From Mytilus trossulus (taxonomy: Eukaryota; Mollusca; Bivalvia; Mytilida; Mytilidae), in assembly GCF_036588685.1 (NCBI RefSeq), contig NC_086375.1:6751916-6815915 (forward strand): a stretch of 64,000 nt of DNA. The letters are read 5' to 3'. Each line of letters starts with the position of its first letter. The first letter of the stretch is position 1. The translations under genes were made by a program, and so were the position numbers. Shown here one piece after another: positions 46,801-56,980 of this stretch. The notes beneath the pieces were generated by a model. It searched no databases, was not told where the DNA came from, and was given only the letters and a program-made list of their open reading frames with translations.

Positions 46801-49133
46801 CATATTAATTTCAAATGGAAGAACTATTCTGGAACATTGTTTCCACTGGAACAATCAGAACAAGTATTAGTTCCTGATGATATCGAGGGTGTATAATATA
46901 TTATAGTATCATTTACAACGCCGTCTATCACAACGTTTCCATGTGTGCTTTTACTAGAAACCGTTGGTTAGTTTTAACTAATCAATTGAGTTTTGTTTAA
47001 ACCTTTAAAAATTGGTGTTGATAGCAGACTATTGACAGACTATGAAGTATTTCTAATCACTATATCTTGTCTAGATCGGGTACTTGACTCGAAAGTTACA
47101 ATATTGTCTAGACACTTGTCTGGTTGTCTCTGATTTATTGTTTGTTTGTTTGTTTCTCATTGGTGTAATCGTCATTACTCCTAATATAATTATATAGTAT
47201 TTATTAGTGCTTAGTAATTCTATCCGATCTAATTGCTTGTTGATATTGAATCCTTTAGACCAACGTCTACACAATTTCCAATGATATTTAAATCTGAACT
47301 ATACATGCTTGCATGTACTTATTTTTGAAAGAAAGATTTAGATAAAAAAAAAATAGATAAATGATGTAAAAGTAAAATAAAAAGATTTGATATTACTTTT
47401 TTTGTTTAGATTATTGATGAAACTTTTTATTATTTTCGGTTTTATTTGTGAAATTTTATAAATGCTACTAAGACATTAACAGAAAATACCTAGACATTTG
47501 CCTGTTTGAATAACTAATAGCGATCTATTAATTCAAAGAGAAGAATTGTCAAGAATCCCTATAACTCCAATATAACAGTAACATATTACCTATTAAGTCC
47601 CTCTTTGGGCCTACATCCATTGCATTCCAGTTCCAGGAATAATTAGACGGCCACATCGTAAAGCCTTCATGATGCTTTCCAACCATCACAACATATCTAC
47701 AAAGAAAATCTCCAGTGTAAGAACATTGTTATAAACAAGTGGAAACCGTGACAGCTTATCTATGACTAAAGCAATCAACAATGTAGGAACACGTTTTCCA
47801 ACGACCATAACCGTATACCAACAAATAAAACCTACAGTGTAAGCATATTTTGCTCACCAACCATGACAGATTATCTTTAACTAAAGCAAGCAACAGTGTA
47901 GCGATGTTCAACGACCATAACAGTATACCCACAGTGTAGGAACATGAAGCTCACAACCTTGAAAATATGCAAACAATTAAAACCCATACGATAAGAACAT
48001 GATGCCCCCAAAACCATTCAAACATACAGGCAATTAACAAACTCACTGGCAATTGTAGGAACATGATTTTTTTGAATTCGAGCGTCACTGATGAGTCTTT
48101 TGTAGACGAAACGCACGTCTGGCGTATGTACTAAATTCAGTCCTGGCATCTATGATGAGTTTATGCTTATCATACATGAAAACATACATACAATTTAATC
48201 CACAGTGTAGGGTCGCGATGAATACATACCAGGAATGAAAACCAATAGTGAGAACACAAAATGGTCACCATGAAAGCATACCAACAATTAAATCAACACC
48301 AAATGAACATGATGCCTACTCACGACGAAAACATACAACAAAAACTCACTGGGTTGTATCATGATGAATGCATAACAACAAATAAAAAGAGAAAAACAAA
48401 GTTACATCCTGCGATAAATAATATAAATAAAGGCAACAGTTGTATACCGCTGTTCGAAATTCATCAATCGATTGATAAAAAAACAAATCAGGGTTTACAA
48501 ACTAAAACTGAGGGAAACACATCAAATACTACAGGAGAACTACGACACAACAGAAACATAACGCTAAAACAGGCCTACAATACAAATCAATTTATTGGAG
48601 AACATATAGAACAGAAAAACACACAAAGCAAATATTATGTTTATCATCAGCAGGTATTGTGTAAAAACATAATGAAGGTATCATAGTTAATGAGATATGC
48701 CTTAACGCCAAATAGCCAGGGATGTGGACAACAAAGTTTATCGTACGGCCTTCAACGACGAACAGTTTTAACGTTTTCGATAATACTGAACCACTACTTA
48801 CTTAGCTCCAGATATATTAAGCAAACTAGCCCATTCCTCAGCATCAAAGAATTCTGCTGTCAATTCTTTAGCAAAATCTGGGTAGGTCCAGTCTTGTCTG
48901 TAATTTTGCTTCATAAATTCAACCAACAGCGGCGTCTTAGTCTCCCACTGGTACCAAAACCATTCCGACAGAATTGATGGCACAGAGAACACGCCCCAAT
49001 GGATCAAAATCCCAACCTTGGACTCATCGAACCATGCTGGCAGAGGTCTAGAATCAATAGATTCCCAATTTGGTTCATATCGTCCAACAGTTATCTGAAA
49101 CACACACAGCAGAAGTATACATTTTATTAACAT
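43806..49133 (-). CDS. Alpha-L-fucosidase, GH29 (paralogue A)
   Basis: Eight exons on the minus strand, in transcript order: 49133-48802, 47696-47590, 46740-46610, 46163-46030, 45522-45425, 44973-44841, 44570-44400, 44061-43806; 453 residues, all phases consistent. Residues 1 to about 17 are a signal peptide (hydrophobic core [12 protein letters not shown]), so a lysosomal or secreted glycosidase removing terminal alpha-L-fucose is expected. Landmarks are [19 protein letters not shown] near the N-terminus, the fucose-binding KHHEGF at 118-123, WSDG with the likely nucleophile Asp212, YRRNA in the KWE...YRRNA block (Glu276 aligns with the region of the human acid/base residue, by memory), [10 protein letters not shown], and a C-terminal beta-sandwich ending FxWxxxPAGG...[10 protein letters not shown]. 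Length matches animal FUCA1/FUCA2. An open frame continues two codons upstream of ATG 49133 without a second ATG, and a cag acceptor sits just before, so a 5' UTR exon is likely. Confidence 0.92.
45898..46077 (-). repeat. Three-copy tandem repeat of fucosidase A exon-4 donor edge
   Basis: In + orientation the exon-4 end with donor (ttacctgtcgttatataacc, then atgacaggaaggtagtggca) starts its acc at 46028. Diverged copies start at 45964 (ttacctatcgtcatatgatc, then atgccaggaatttagtggc) and 45898 (acctgtcgttctataaccc...gtagtggcattcag), 64-66 bases apart. The middle copy keeps a usable-looking donor on the minus strand (ag/gtaagc). Confidence 0.8.
47668..48365 (-). repeat. Decayed tandem repeat of fucosidase A exon-2 acceptor edge
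   Basis: In + orientation the exon edge reads catgatgctttccaaccatc then acaacatatctacaaag. Related units follow into intron 1, with gaacatgatgcccccaaaac (about 47998), gaacatgaagctcacaacc (about 47940), gaacatgatgcctactcac (about 48305), atcatgatgaatgcataac (48358) and ttttccaacgaccataacc. Period is roughly 55-65 bases with heavy drift and later repeat insertions. Confidence 0.6.
48070..48155 (-). repeat. Interspersed repeat D fragment
   Basis: gagcgtcactgatgagtctt and gtagacgaaacgcacgtctg match the reverse complement of the segment near 21190-21245. It sits inside the decayed exon-2 array of fucosidase A. Confidence 0.7.
48400..48600 (+). repeat. Repeat with 'ggcaacagttgtataccgct'
   Basis: ggcaacagttgtataccgct, aaattcatcaatcgattgat and gagaactacgacacaacaga: a non-coding-looking sequence I recall as a recurrent mussel repeat. 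It accounts for an open frame of about 140 codons here. Confidence 0.45.
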
Positions 49134-49786
49134 CTTCACCCTGCGAGTGATATGATGTATTAAAATGATTTCACGTTAATAATTAATTCCTGATTCGATT
49201 ATGATATCTATTTGAACTTTCATATCAGATTTTGGTCCTGTGATAAATTATATAAACAGCAAATATTATTTTTATCATCAGCAGGTATTATGTAAAAATA
49301 ATGCCCATATTAAAGGTAACCATGACCGATCGGTTGTGAATCAGAAGAACGATTTCGAGAAACATGACAATATAAGCATCCTCATAAGCTAGCCTCTGAA
49401 CTAGCTCTTACAAACTCGATCTGGCTCAGCGTCTCGGTCTGGTACAAATAAAGAATTTTTCATAAAATGTTCTCGTCCTTGATAAGTTCTGACCCTCGAT
49501 CGACCTTTCGTGAAGTATTTCTTATGTCACCTTTTTGGATTTAATAATAAATATGCTCCTTGAATAAGTAACTTTATATGTATGCATTGTTTCAATAATT
49601 TCATTAATATCATCAGAAACTCGTTTTATATGACTTAATATTCTTTAGTACATATTGTCCTGATGGAAAAAGGGGCGTTAAAACCTTTCCACAACGCTTG
49701 AAATCAAATGTATTGTAATAATAAAGATTTTGGTATCTTGCTAATAAAAAACATAGAATATTTATTAATTTTATCCATCAACACCA

Positions 49787-50040
49787 AATGATGTAAAAAG
49801 TAAAATCACAAAAATACTGAACTCCGAGGAAAATTCAAAACGGAAAGTCCCTAATCAAATGGCAAAATCAAAATCTCTTATTTTGTACACAGGCATTTTC
49901 TTATGTAAAGAATAGTGGATCAAACCGGGTTTTATTGCTAGCTAAACCTCTCACTTGTATGACCGCTGCATCAATTTCAATTATATTGACAACGATGTGT
50001 GAACAAAATAAACAGACATAATAGGTAAAAATGTCACAAA
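49787..50040 (+). repeat. Interspersed repeat E, diverged direct copy
   Basis: Shares aaatcacaaaaatactgaa, ggaaagtcc and the cctctcacttgtatga segment with the copy at 61965-62200 and more loosely with 50218-50550. Confidence 0.6.
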
Positions 50041-50217
50041 AAGGGGTACAGTATTTAACTTTGTGTTATAATCTTAAAATCACTATATATAACAAACAAA
50101 TATGTAGCAAAGAAGCACATTAAGGCTATAGGCAAAGCACATTAGCAAAAAATGAAAGACAAGAATACAAAAGTTATCATAGAACAATAACTCAATGACG
50201 GGATGTATAAGTACAGA

Positions 50218-50550
50218 AAAAACGTAAAATCACAAAAATACTGAATTCAGAGGAAAATCAATTCGGAAAGTCCATAATCACATAGCAAAATCAAATAACA
50301 AAACACATAAAAAACGAATGGACAAGAACTGTCATATTCCTGACTTTGTACAGGCATTTTCAAATGTAGAAAATGCTGGATTAAACCTGGTTTTATATAT
50401 ATATAGCGCTCTCTGTCTCTCTCACTTTGATGACAGTCTCATCAAATTCTGTTATATTTACAATGATGCGTGAACTAAACATTCACAATTAATAAAATAG
50501 TCAAAATATGGTAGAGCAGTCATCATCGTGTAACAATTTTAAAAGGAAAA
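50218..50550 (+). repeat. Interspersed repeat E, left copy of an inverted pair
   Basis: Contains aaatcacaaaaatactgaat, cgaatggacaagaactgtca, and tcactttgatgacagt. Its reverse complement is at 53400-53725. Looser direct copies are at about 49787-50040 and 61965-62200. Confidence 0.8.
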
Positions 50551-51095
50551 AAATAAAAGAACACAAAACATATCATGCCAAAAACATCTAAATACAGAGT
50601 CATGCCAAATGAATATCATAAAAAACAGACTAAACAGTAAAAGTAATATTGATAAAAACAAATAAAAGAACTATATAAGACGTTATTAAGATGATAAACA
50701 ACATCAGTACCCATAATCTATAATTTGAGACCATCGTGTATTAGTGACGTTGATATAGAATATAGAATCAACAAGGTCTTGGTATCTCTTTTTTTTCAGA
50801 AAAAAGGACTTAAAAGCAGCAGTTGTTTGTTTTATTTTAGAAGTCACCAGAACTGAAGAAAGGAGAACAATAACTATTTTTACATGAATATTATTATTGT
50901 CGAGTTTTTCTTATGTTTGTTTTGTCTATATATTTGCTATTGTTTTTGTATGTTTCGCTAATAATGCATTATTGATACATATTGATGCCTTTGTTGTACT
51001 GATGTTGTTTGTCCTTAACAGCGTGTTTTATAGTTCTTTCATTTGTCTTTGTTCTATTATTAATATTACTTTTACTGTTGAATGGTTTTATGTGA

Positions 51096-51541
51096 TAGAA
51101 TCATATTCAAAACAGTGTGGTCCTGGCCATTGATTGACAACCTAAATTATCCCATTGACTGGGACAGATTAGGTGAACGTTTGTCGGTAACCATCACTGC
51201 TCACTATGTACTTGTTAAAGACACTAAATCTGTGGGGTCACCAAAGGTTCTCAACACCTAAATAAAGCAATTCGAAAAACGAATCCGGAATAATACTATG
51301 TGTTGATTTATATCAACAATATAAATCAAAGCATAAAGGTTATTCCTGAATAATTTTTCGAATTATTTTATTATTAAAGGCGTTAAGAACCTTTGGTGCC
51401 CCCACAGTTTGAATTCTATAATAAGTAAGAAGTGAGCAATGGTCGTTATAGACAAACGTTCACCTAATCTGTCCCAGTCAATGGGATAATTTATGTCGTC
51501 CATCAATGGCCAGGACCACACTGTTTTGAATATGGTTCTAT
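51096..51541. mobile_element. Large palindromic (foldback) element
   Basis: The left arm (51096-51205: atattcaaaacagtgtggtc, ctggccattgattgac, atcccattgactgggacaga) is the inverse of the right arm (about 51429-51541). The inner parts also pair (accaaaggttctcaacacct against aggcgttaagaacctttggt). It abuts the LINE fragment. Confidence 0.85.
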
Positions 51542-51560
51542 ATGTTTAACGTGGCTCGGT

Positions 51561-52936
51561 ATTTATACAAACGAAAAAATCAGTATATTGTTGTACGCCG
51601 ATGATATTGCTTTAGTGACTGAAAATGAACGCGATATGCAAGTTGTTCTTGACGTTCTTAATAAATGGTGTGAGAAATGGAGATTAAACGTAAATAGTGC
51701 AAAATCAAGTGTTATGCACTTCCGGAAAGGTCGAATTCCACGGACCAGTTCAACATTCAAAATTGGAAATGAACAACTACAAATCGTTGACCAATACAAG
51801 TACCTGGGCGTTATTTTTAGCGAGAAACTTAAGTATACTGCTGCAGCGGATTCATTTGCCAAAGCTGGTGTTAGAGCACTTGGTGCTGCTATTTCCAAAG
51901 TTCATTCTTACAAGGAAATTGGATTTAAAACCTTTGAAACTGTGTTTAACTACTGTGTCAGCCCTGTTTTAGATTATTGCTCTGGTGTTTGGGGCTACAA
52001 TACTTATCATGGCATTGATATGATACAAAACAGAGCAGTACGATATTTCTGTGGTTTACATCGGTTTGCACCTACTATAGCATTAAACAGTGAACTTGGC
52101 TGGTTACCACCAACGCAAAGACATTGGTAAGATATGGTCCGCCTATGGAACCGTCTCATTCTTATGGACGACGAGAGACTCTCGAAAAAAGTTTTCGAGT
52201 GGGAGTATAAGAATAATGGATTATGGTGCACACAAGTTATGGACATCTTTAATAAACTTGATTTAAGTAACCTCTATGAAACAAAACAAATAGTGGACAT
52301 ACAAGAAGCTAAAGAAAAACTTTTATGTTATACTGAAAGTGAATGGAAATACAAATCTGCTTTATCACCGAAACTACGAACATTTGTGACCTTCAAAGAA
52401 AATTACGAACTAGAACAGTATATCACATCTAATCTATCTAAACAAGAACGATCGGCTCTTTCCCAATTAAGATGTGGGATTCTTCCTATACGCATTGAGA
52501 CTGGAAGGTTCCGAAACGAAGCGCTACCAGAACGAATATGTGTACTGTGTGAAAAGCAAGAGATCGAAGATGAAAAACATTTTATTTTAAACTGTCCATG
52601 TTATGACAAACTTAGACAAAGGTTTCTACCTATGGCCGCATTGGACAATTTTAGTGACAATAACGAAAAACTTATCCATTTATTAAAAAACTGTCAAATT
52701 CAAACTGCAAAATTTGTAAATTCGGCTTTTATTCATAGAAAAAAACAACTTTACTTCTAATTCTGTATTTTTATTTTGTAAATTTTTACGTTTTCGGATA
52801 CGATATCATATTGTTTAAAGTGACATATAGGTCCAATGGGCCGAGTGTAAATATAAAATTGCTATGTATATAATTGTATAAATGTATGTTGTGATACACA
52901 TGTCACTATAATAAATAATTGCTTACTTACTTACTA
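51561..52936 (+). mobile_element. 5'-truncated non-LTR retrotransposon (LINE) fragment with RT C-terminus
   Basis: A continuous frame from about 51561 to 52760 contains the reverse-transcriptase catalytic box LLYADDIALV, the downstream thumb pattern YKYLGVIFSEKL, and a C-terminal Cys-rich knuckle (CVLCEK...HFILNCPCYD). One in-frame TAA at 52128-52130 interrupts it between RHW and DMVRLWNRL; the frame is the same on both sides. The endonuclease and most of the RT are absent. The 3' end runs to a short cttacttacttact tail (52921-52936), typical of LINE 3' microsatellite tails. The clade was not determined. Confidence 0.9.
52128..52130 (+). pseudogene. In-frame stop breaking the LINE ORF
   Basis: A single TAA separates the 5' frame (to 52127) and the 3' frame (from 52131) without a frameshift, so the copy is dead but apparently young. 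Confidence 0.85.
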
Positions 52937-53399
52937 TACATCTCGTCAATGTGTTAGTATTGGCCTTAATTTTTTGGTGGTGTGTTTTGTATATGCGACT
53001 TTATGTATTTCTTTGGTTCTTATAACGTGACTCTGTACTTAAAAAGATCCTGTCTGTATGATATTGTTTTATTATATGTCATTATGATATATTTCTATTA
53101 TGACTTACATTATACGTTGAACCACAAACGTCAAAATCATTCAATAACGTAGTGGAATTAACTATTTGTAGATTCTTATAAATTCTATTTATAACTTTTG
53201 GACTAGCTAGTTTAAATCTCGGCCTATTTCTGAAATTTGTTCTTACATATTTTTGATTTTTTAACCCTGTATGCTTACATTGCCTACGTAAATTTTAAAA
53301 TTGTTTGTATGCACATTGAACGACAAAACTATGTGACGTATAACATTTTTTGACGTCAGACACATATCAATGAATGTTTTTGTGTTCTGTTAAATTGTT

Positions 53400-53725
53400 C
53401 CTTTTAAAATAGTTATACGATGATGACTGATGTACCCATATTTTGACTATTTTATTTATTGTGTCTGTTTAGTTAACGCATCAATGTAAACATAACGGAA
53501 TTTGATGATACTGTCATCAAAGTGAGAGGGTTAGCGCTATAAAACCAGGTTTAATCCACCATTTTCTACATTTGAAAATGCCTGTACCAAGTCAGGAATA
53601 TGACAGTTCTTGTCCATTCGTTTTTGATGCGTTTTGTTATTTGACTTTGCCATGTGATTATGGAATTTCCGAATTGATTTTCCTCTAAGTTCAGTATTTT
53701 TGTGATTTTACTTTTTTCTTACATT
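53400..53725 (-). repeat. Interspersed repeat E, right copy of an inverted pair
   Basis: Reverse complement of 50218-50550 over most of its length (for example actgtcatcaaagtgagag and tgacagttcttgtccattcg). The pair encloses the palindrome and the LINE fragment. Confidence 0.8.
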
Positions 53726-54004
53726 TTGTGGTATAAAAAATCAAAAGGTTTACAATGTGCAATTCATCTGCTATCCCTGTTAGTATTTCGAGGTAAGATG
53801 GTCTCTGATCTCTAACTATTGATGGCACCATGCAATCATTTTCTTGTACTTTTCACATTGATAACAAATATGTGTCCTAAGTACACGGGTTCCCCATCGG
53901 CATTTCTAATTAAAATTAGAAAGATCATTTCATAAGGATCATGTGTTCTCAGTTTCAAGTTGATTTGAATAACTTCATCAAAAACTACCTCGACCAAAAA
54001 CTTT

Positions 54005-54070
54005 AACCTGAAGCGGACAGACGGACGAACGGACGGAAGAACGGACGAACAGACGGGCTCACAGACCAGA
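54005..54070. repeat. Short ggacgaac-type simple repeat
   Basis: gcggacagacggacgaacgg acggaagaacggacgaacag style repetition of gac/gga 4-base motifs. Confidence 0.6.
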
Positions 54071-54984
54071 AATTTAAATGCCCATAAATGGGGCATAAAA
54101 ACAAAGCAAACGCTATCATGTCTGGAACCAGTAAATTGTATATTGTACTGTGTTAAATTATACAAATAAATACAGATTAAATTAAATATGCATATTAAAT
54201 TACGAAATCATCCACCTGTGAAATAATATCGGAAAACAGTGTTGAGTTATTTTTAGTGTGTATTTACAATAAATCCGTGTAAGGTATAAATCCGTGTAAG
54301 GTAAGTTGTGTATATTATGCAGTTTTGGTAGGTTTTCAATCTGTTTCACATGCAGTAAAGTTTTAGGATTTTGTCTAATATATTTTACAATAAATCTAAT
54401 CAATCGATTTAACATGTTGAATTGATGTCAAACATAGCCAGAAAAGATTTAGGCACTCGGCTGATCTATATATCTTGACGAAAGTTGATGTGTATTCAGG
54501 AGAACAAATACGGACGAGGTAGTCGTCAATAAGTCAGCAACCAAACAATATTATACACATTAAACAAATTGACATTTAAAGTTTGCAACAGGATCTACAA
54601 TTGAAGGATGAACTGTAAATTGTCCAAATATGAATCAGAAATGCTAGGTTTCCGTGATTGACAGTGTTTTTTTAAGGGAATATGAAAGAATTGTCTGCTA
54701 CATACTTAGTTAGTTAAACTGTAAAGGTAAATAAATCAAAACAAGACTAAAATATTAAGATATAATTTACTTCCCTGTATGTCCTGTATATATGATTTTG
54801 ACAACAACTTATTGATTGAATGTGTTGTAAATAAGTGTTTACTTAGCATATAAATATAGGCAAACACCGCCCGCGAAGCAACATACAATTATTTAAAAAA
54901 ATCAATTTCCAGTAAATAGTAAAATTTAGTCCAATACTGACGGAAAAATAATTTGATCAAAGAATAAAAATGTTGTCTTTTAAG

Positions 54985-55320
54985 GTCAATGTCTCCAACA
55001 ATAAGCATAGTCATTAGGCATAGTCAGCTATGAAAGTCCACGAAATGTCAAACCTCAGACAAAACTAATGCAAAACAATTCAAGCGAGAATACTAATGGC
55101 TTGATTTATGTGCAAAAATATCAAATGTGTAACACAACAACTAACGATAAGCACATAATCATAGGCTCTTGACATGTGACATGCAAATTTAAATACAGAA
55201 TATGGCAGGGTTAAACACGTTGGCCGGCACCAAACCATTCCTCTAACCTGGGACAGTGGTGTAACAGTCCTGTAAGAGGAACAAAATATAAGAATCAGTA
55301 GAAAAGGACTTAACTCAGTG
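54985..55320 (+). repeat. Interspersed repeat B copy (5' truncated)
   Basis: tagtcagctatgaaagtcca, acaattcaagcgagaatact, aggctcttgacatgtgacat follow the order of other copies. Confidence 0.65.
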
Positions 55321-55505
55321 GGGGAGTAAGATTTGTTTGCACGGGGGCCCACTGACTTACCTAATGGGATGACTGATCTAGTCATGCTTCAGTGATTCCC
55401 CATATAACCAACACATTTTTACCATTTTTACCACAAAAGCGGGGGATTTTTCGGGGTGGGGGTGGGGGTGGGGGTGGGGGTGGGGGGGGCTGGAACCGCC
55501 TATGT
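55312..55505. repeat. Relative of repeat 18126-18240 plus g-rich simple repeat
   Basis: gggggcccactgacttacct and tcatgcttcagtgattcccc match the 18126 copy. 55453-55489 is an uninterrupted ggggt/gggggt run followed by eight g's. Confidence 0.65.
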
Positions 55506-56284
55506 AACTTACCAGATTGCCAAAAACTTCTTCGGCAATCAGCAGATCAGACTCACAACCGGACTTAAAAATAGGGAGTGTTCATTGAAAATACAAAAGT
55601 CTGATTAAAAAATAAGTGTTTATAATTTTAACCACTAAGTAAGAGGTACGTAAATAAACGCCTCTAACGGAAAACGGATAAATTTGCGTTCGTTGTTATG
55701 AGAGTTATCCCCCATTACACCAGAAAAATATTTTCACGATGTCCGAGTTTTGAAATATTACGTGATCATATCTAAATGTTATTGTTGTTGTTATCTATTA
55801 TATTATTATCATATATAACAAACAGATAACTTGTTTATATAAATACCAACCTTAAAAGCATCTTTGTTTATTGACACCAGAAGTTACATGAGGGCACGTG
55901 CAGAGAAACTCATTTGTTAAGAAAAAGGTAAGGACGTTTCTCAAAACACTGATGTTATACACGAGATTCAATTCAAATTTACTTTTTATACATTTCAAAA
56001 ATAATCTGCCCGATTTTCATTAAGTTTGATATGTCAACAATCTAATTATATAAAAAGGATCAAACAGAATTTTATCACTAAAGAAAAATGACCGTAAAGC
56101 CTTAAGGTCCCATCGCCGTTTAGAGGGGCATTATTAGAAAAAATGCCATAAGGACAAATGAACATCATTAAAGAATAATAAAACGCTTTTAGTTCACATA
56201 CTGTTGGACGAACTACTGTCATTCATTGATGACACATAGGTTAGGCTAGCTAAACCCGATGATTAGATAGAAATGTAGTCCGTT

Positions 56285-56585
56285 TTACAGAAGATGTGGT
56301 ATGATTGCCAATGAGACAACTATCCACAAAAGACCAAAATGACGCAAACATTAACAACTATAGGTCACCGTACGGCCTTCAACAATGAGCAAAGCCCATA
56401 CCGCATAGTCAGCTATAAAAGGCCCCGATAAGACAATGTTAAACAATTCAAACGATTAAACTAACGGCCTTATTTATGTAAAAAAATGAATGAAAAACAA
56501 ATATGTAACACATAAACAAACGACAACCACTGAATTATAGGCTCCTGACTTGGGACAGGCACATACAAACTCTTTTTAAACATAG
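56285..56585 (+). repeat. Interspersed repeat B copy
   Basis: ttacagaagatgtggtatga, ttgccaatgagacaactatc, caccgtacggccttcaacaa, then ctcctgacttgggacaggca. The most complete copy in the window; it lies about 0.4 kb upstream of fucosidase B. Confidence 0.8.
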
Positions 56586-56980
56586 AAAGCTAAAAATCGT
56601 TAATATTATTTTTTTGTTCAGCATGCCGATGTGTACACACGTGCGTGTTGGCGTATAGGGAGCTACGACATTCTACAGGAAAAAAATACACCTTGATACA
56701 ATTTTCCTATACAAGTTGTTATCTTCAAATGCAAACTTAACAAATACAAATGTAAACTGAAAAAAAATAAATCAGCAAGACAAGATATAACAATGTCAAA
56801 GAAAATCAAAAGGATTATTTATTCATCTTTGCACTTTTGGCGTTTACATTGAAAACCAAAAAACAGATCACTATTAGCAGAAAGACATAATAGTGAATAG
56901 GGATTTAGAGAGGCCGTTGACGCCTCACGTTTGTATCATCGTTATTATTATTATTTATTTCAGGTGAAGTGAATAATACA

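Larger units (their letters stand above)
49140..56960. other. Divergent intergenic region between the two fucosidase genes
   Basis: About 7.8 kb filled mostly with repeat E copies, the 51096 palindrome, the LINE fragment, repeat B copies and g-rich repeat. No cellular gene is supported. Promoters of both fucosidases must lie near the ends; no TATA box or motif stands out. The stretches 53726-54984 and 55510-56280 show nothing recognisable. Confidence 0.5.

Noticed and set aside
48261..48686. 141-codon + strand frame in fucosidase A intron 1
   Set aside because: AT-rich, low-complexity product; overlaps a likely interspersed repeat and the decayed exon-2 array, with no start context or splice partners.
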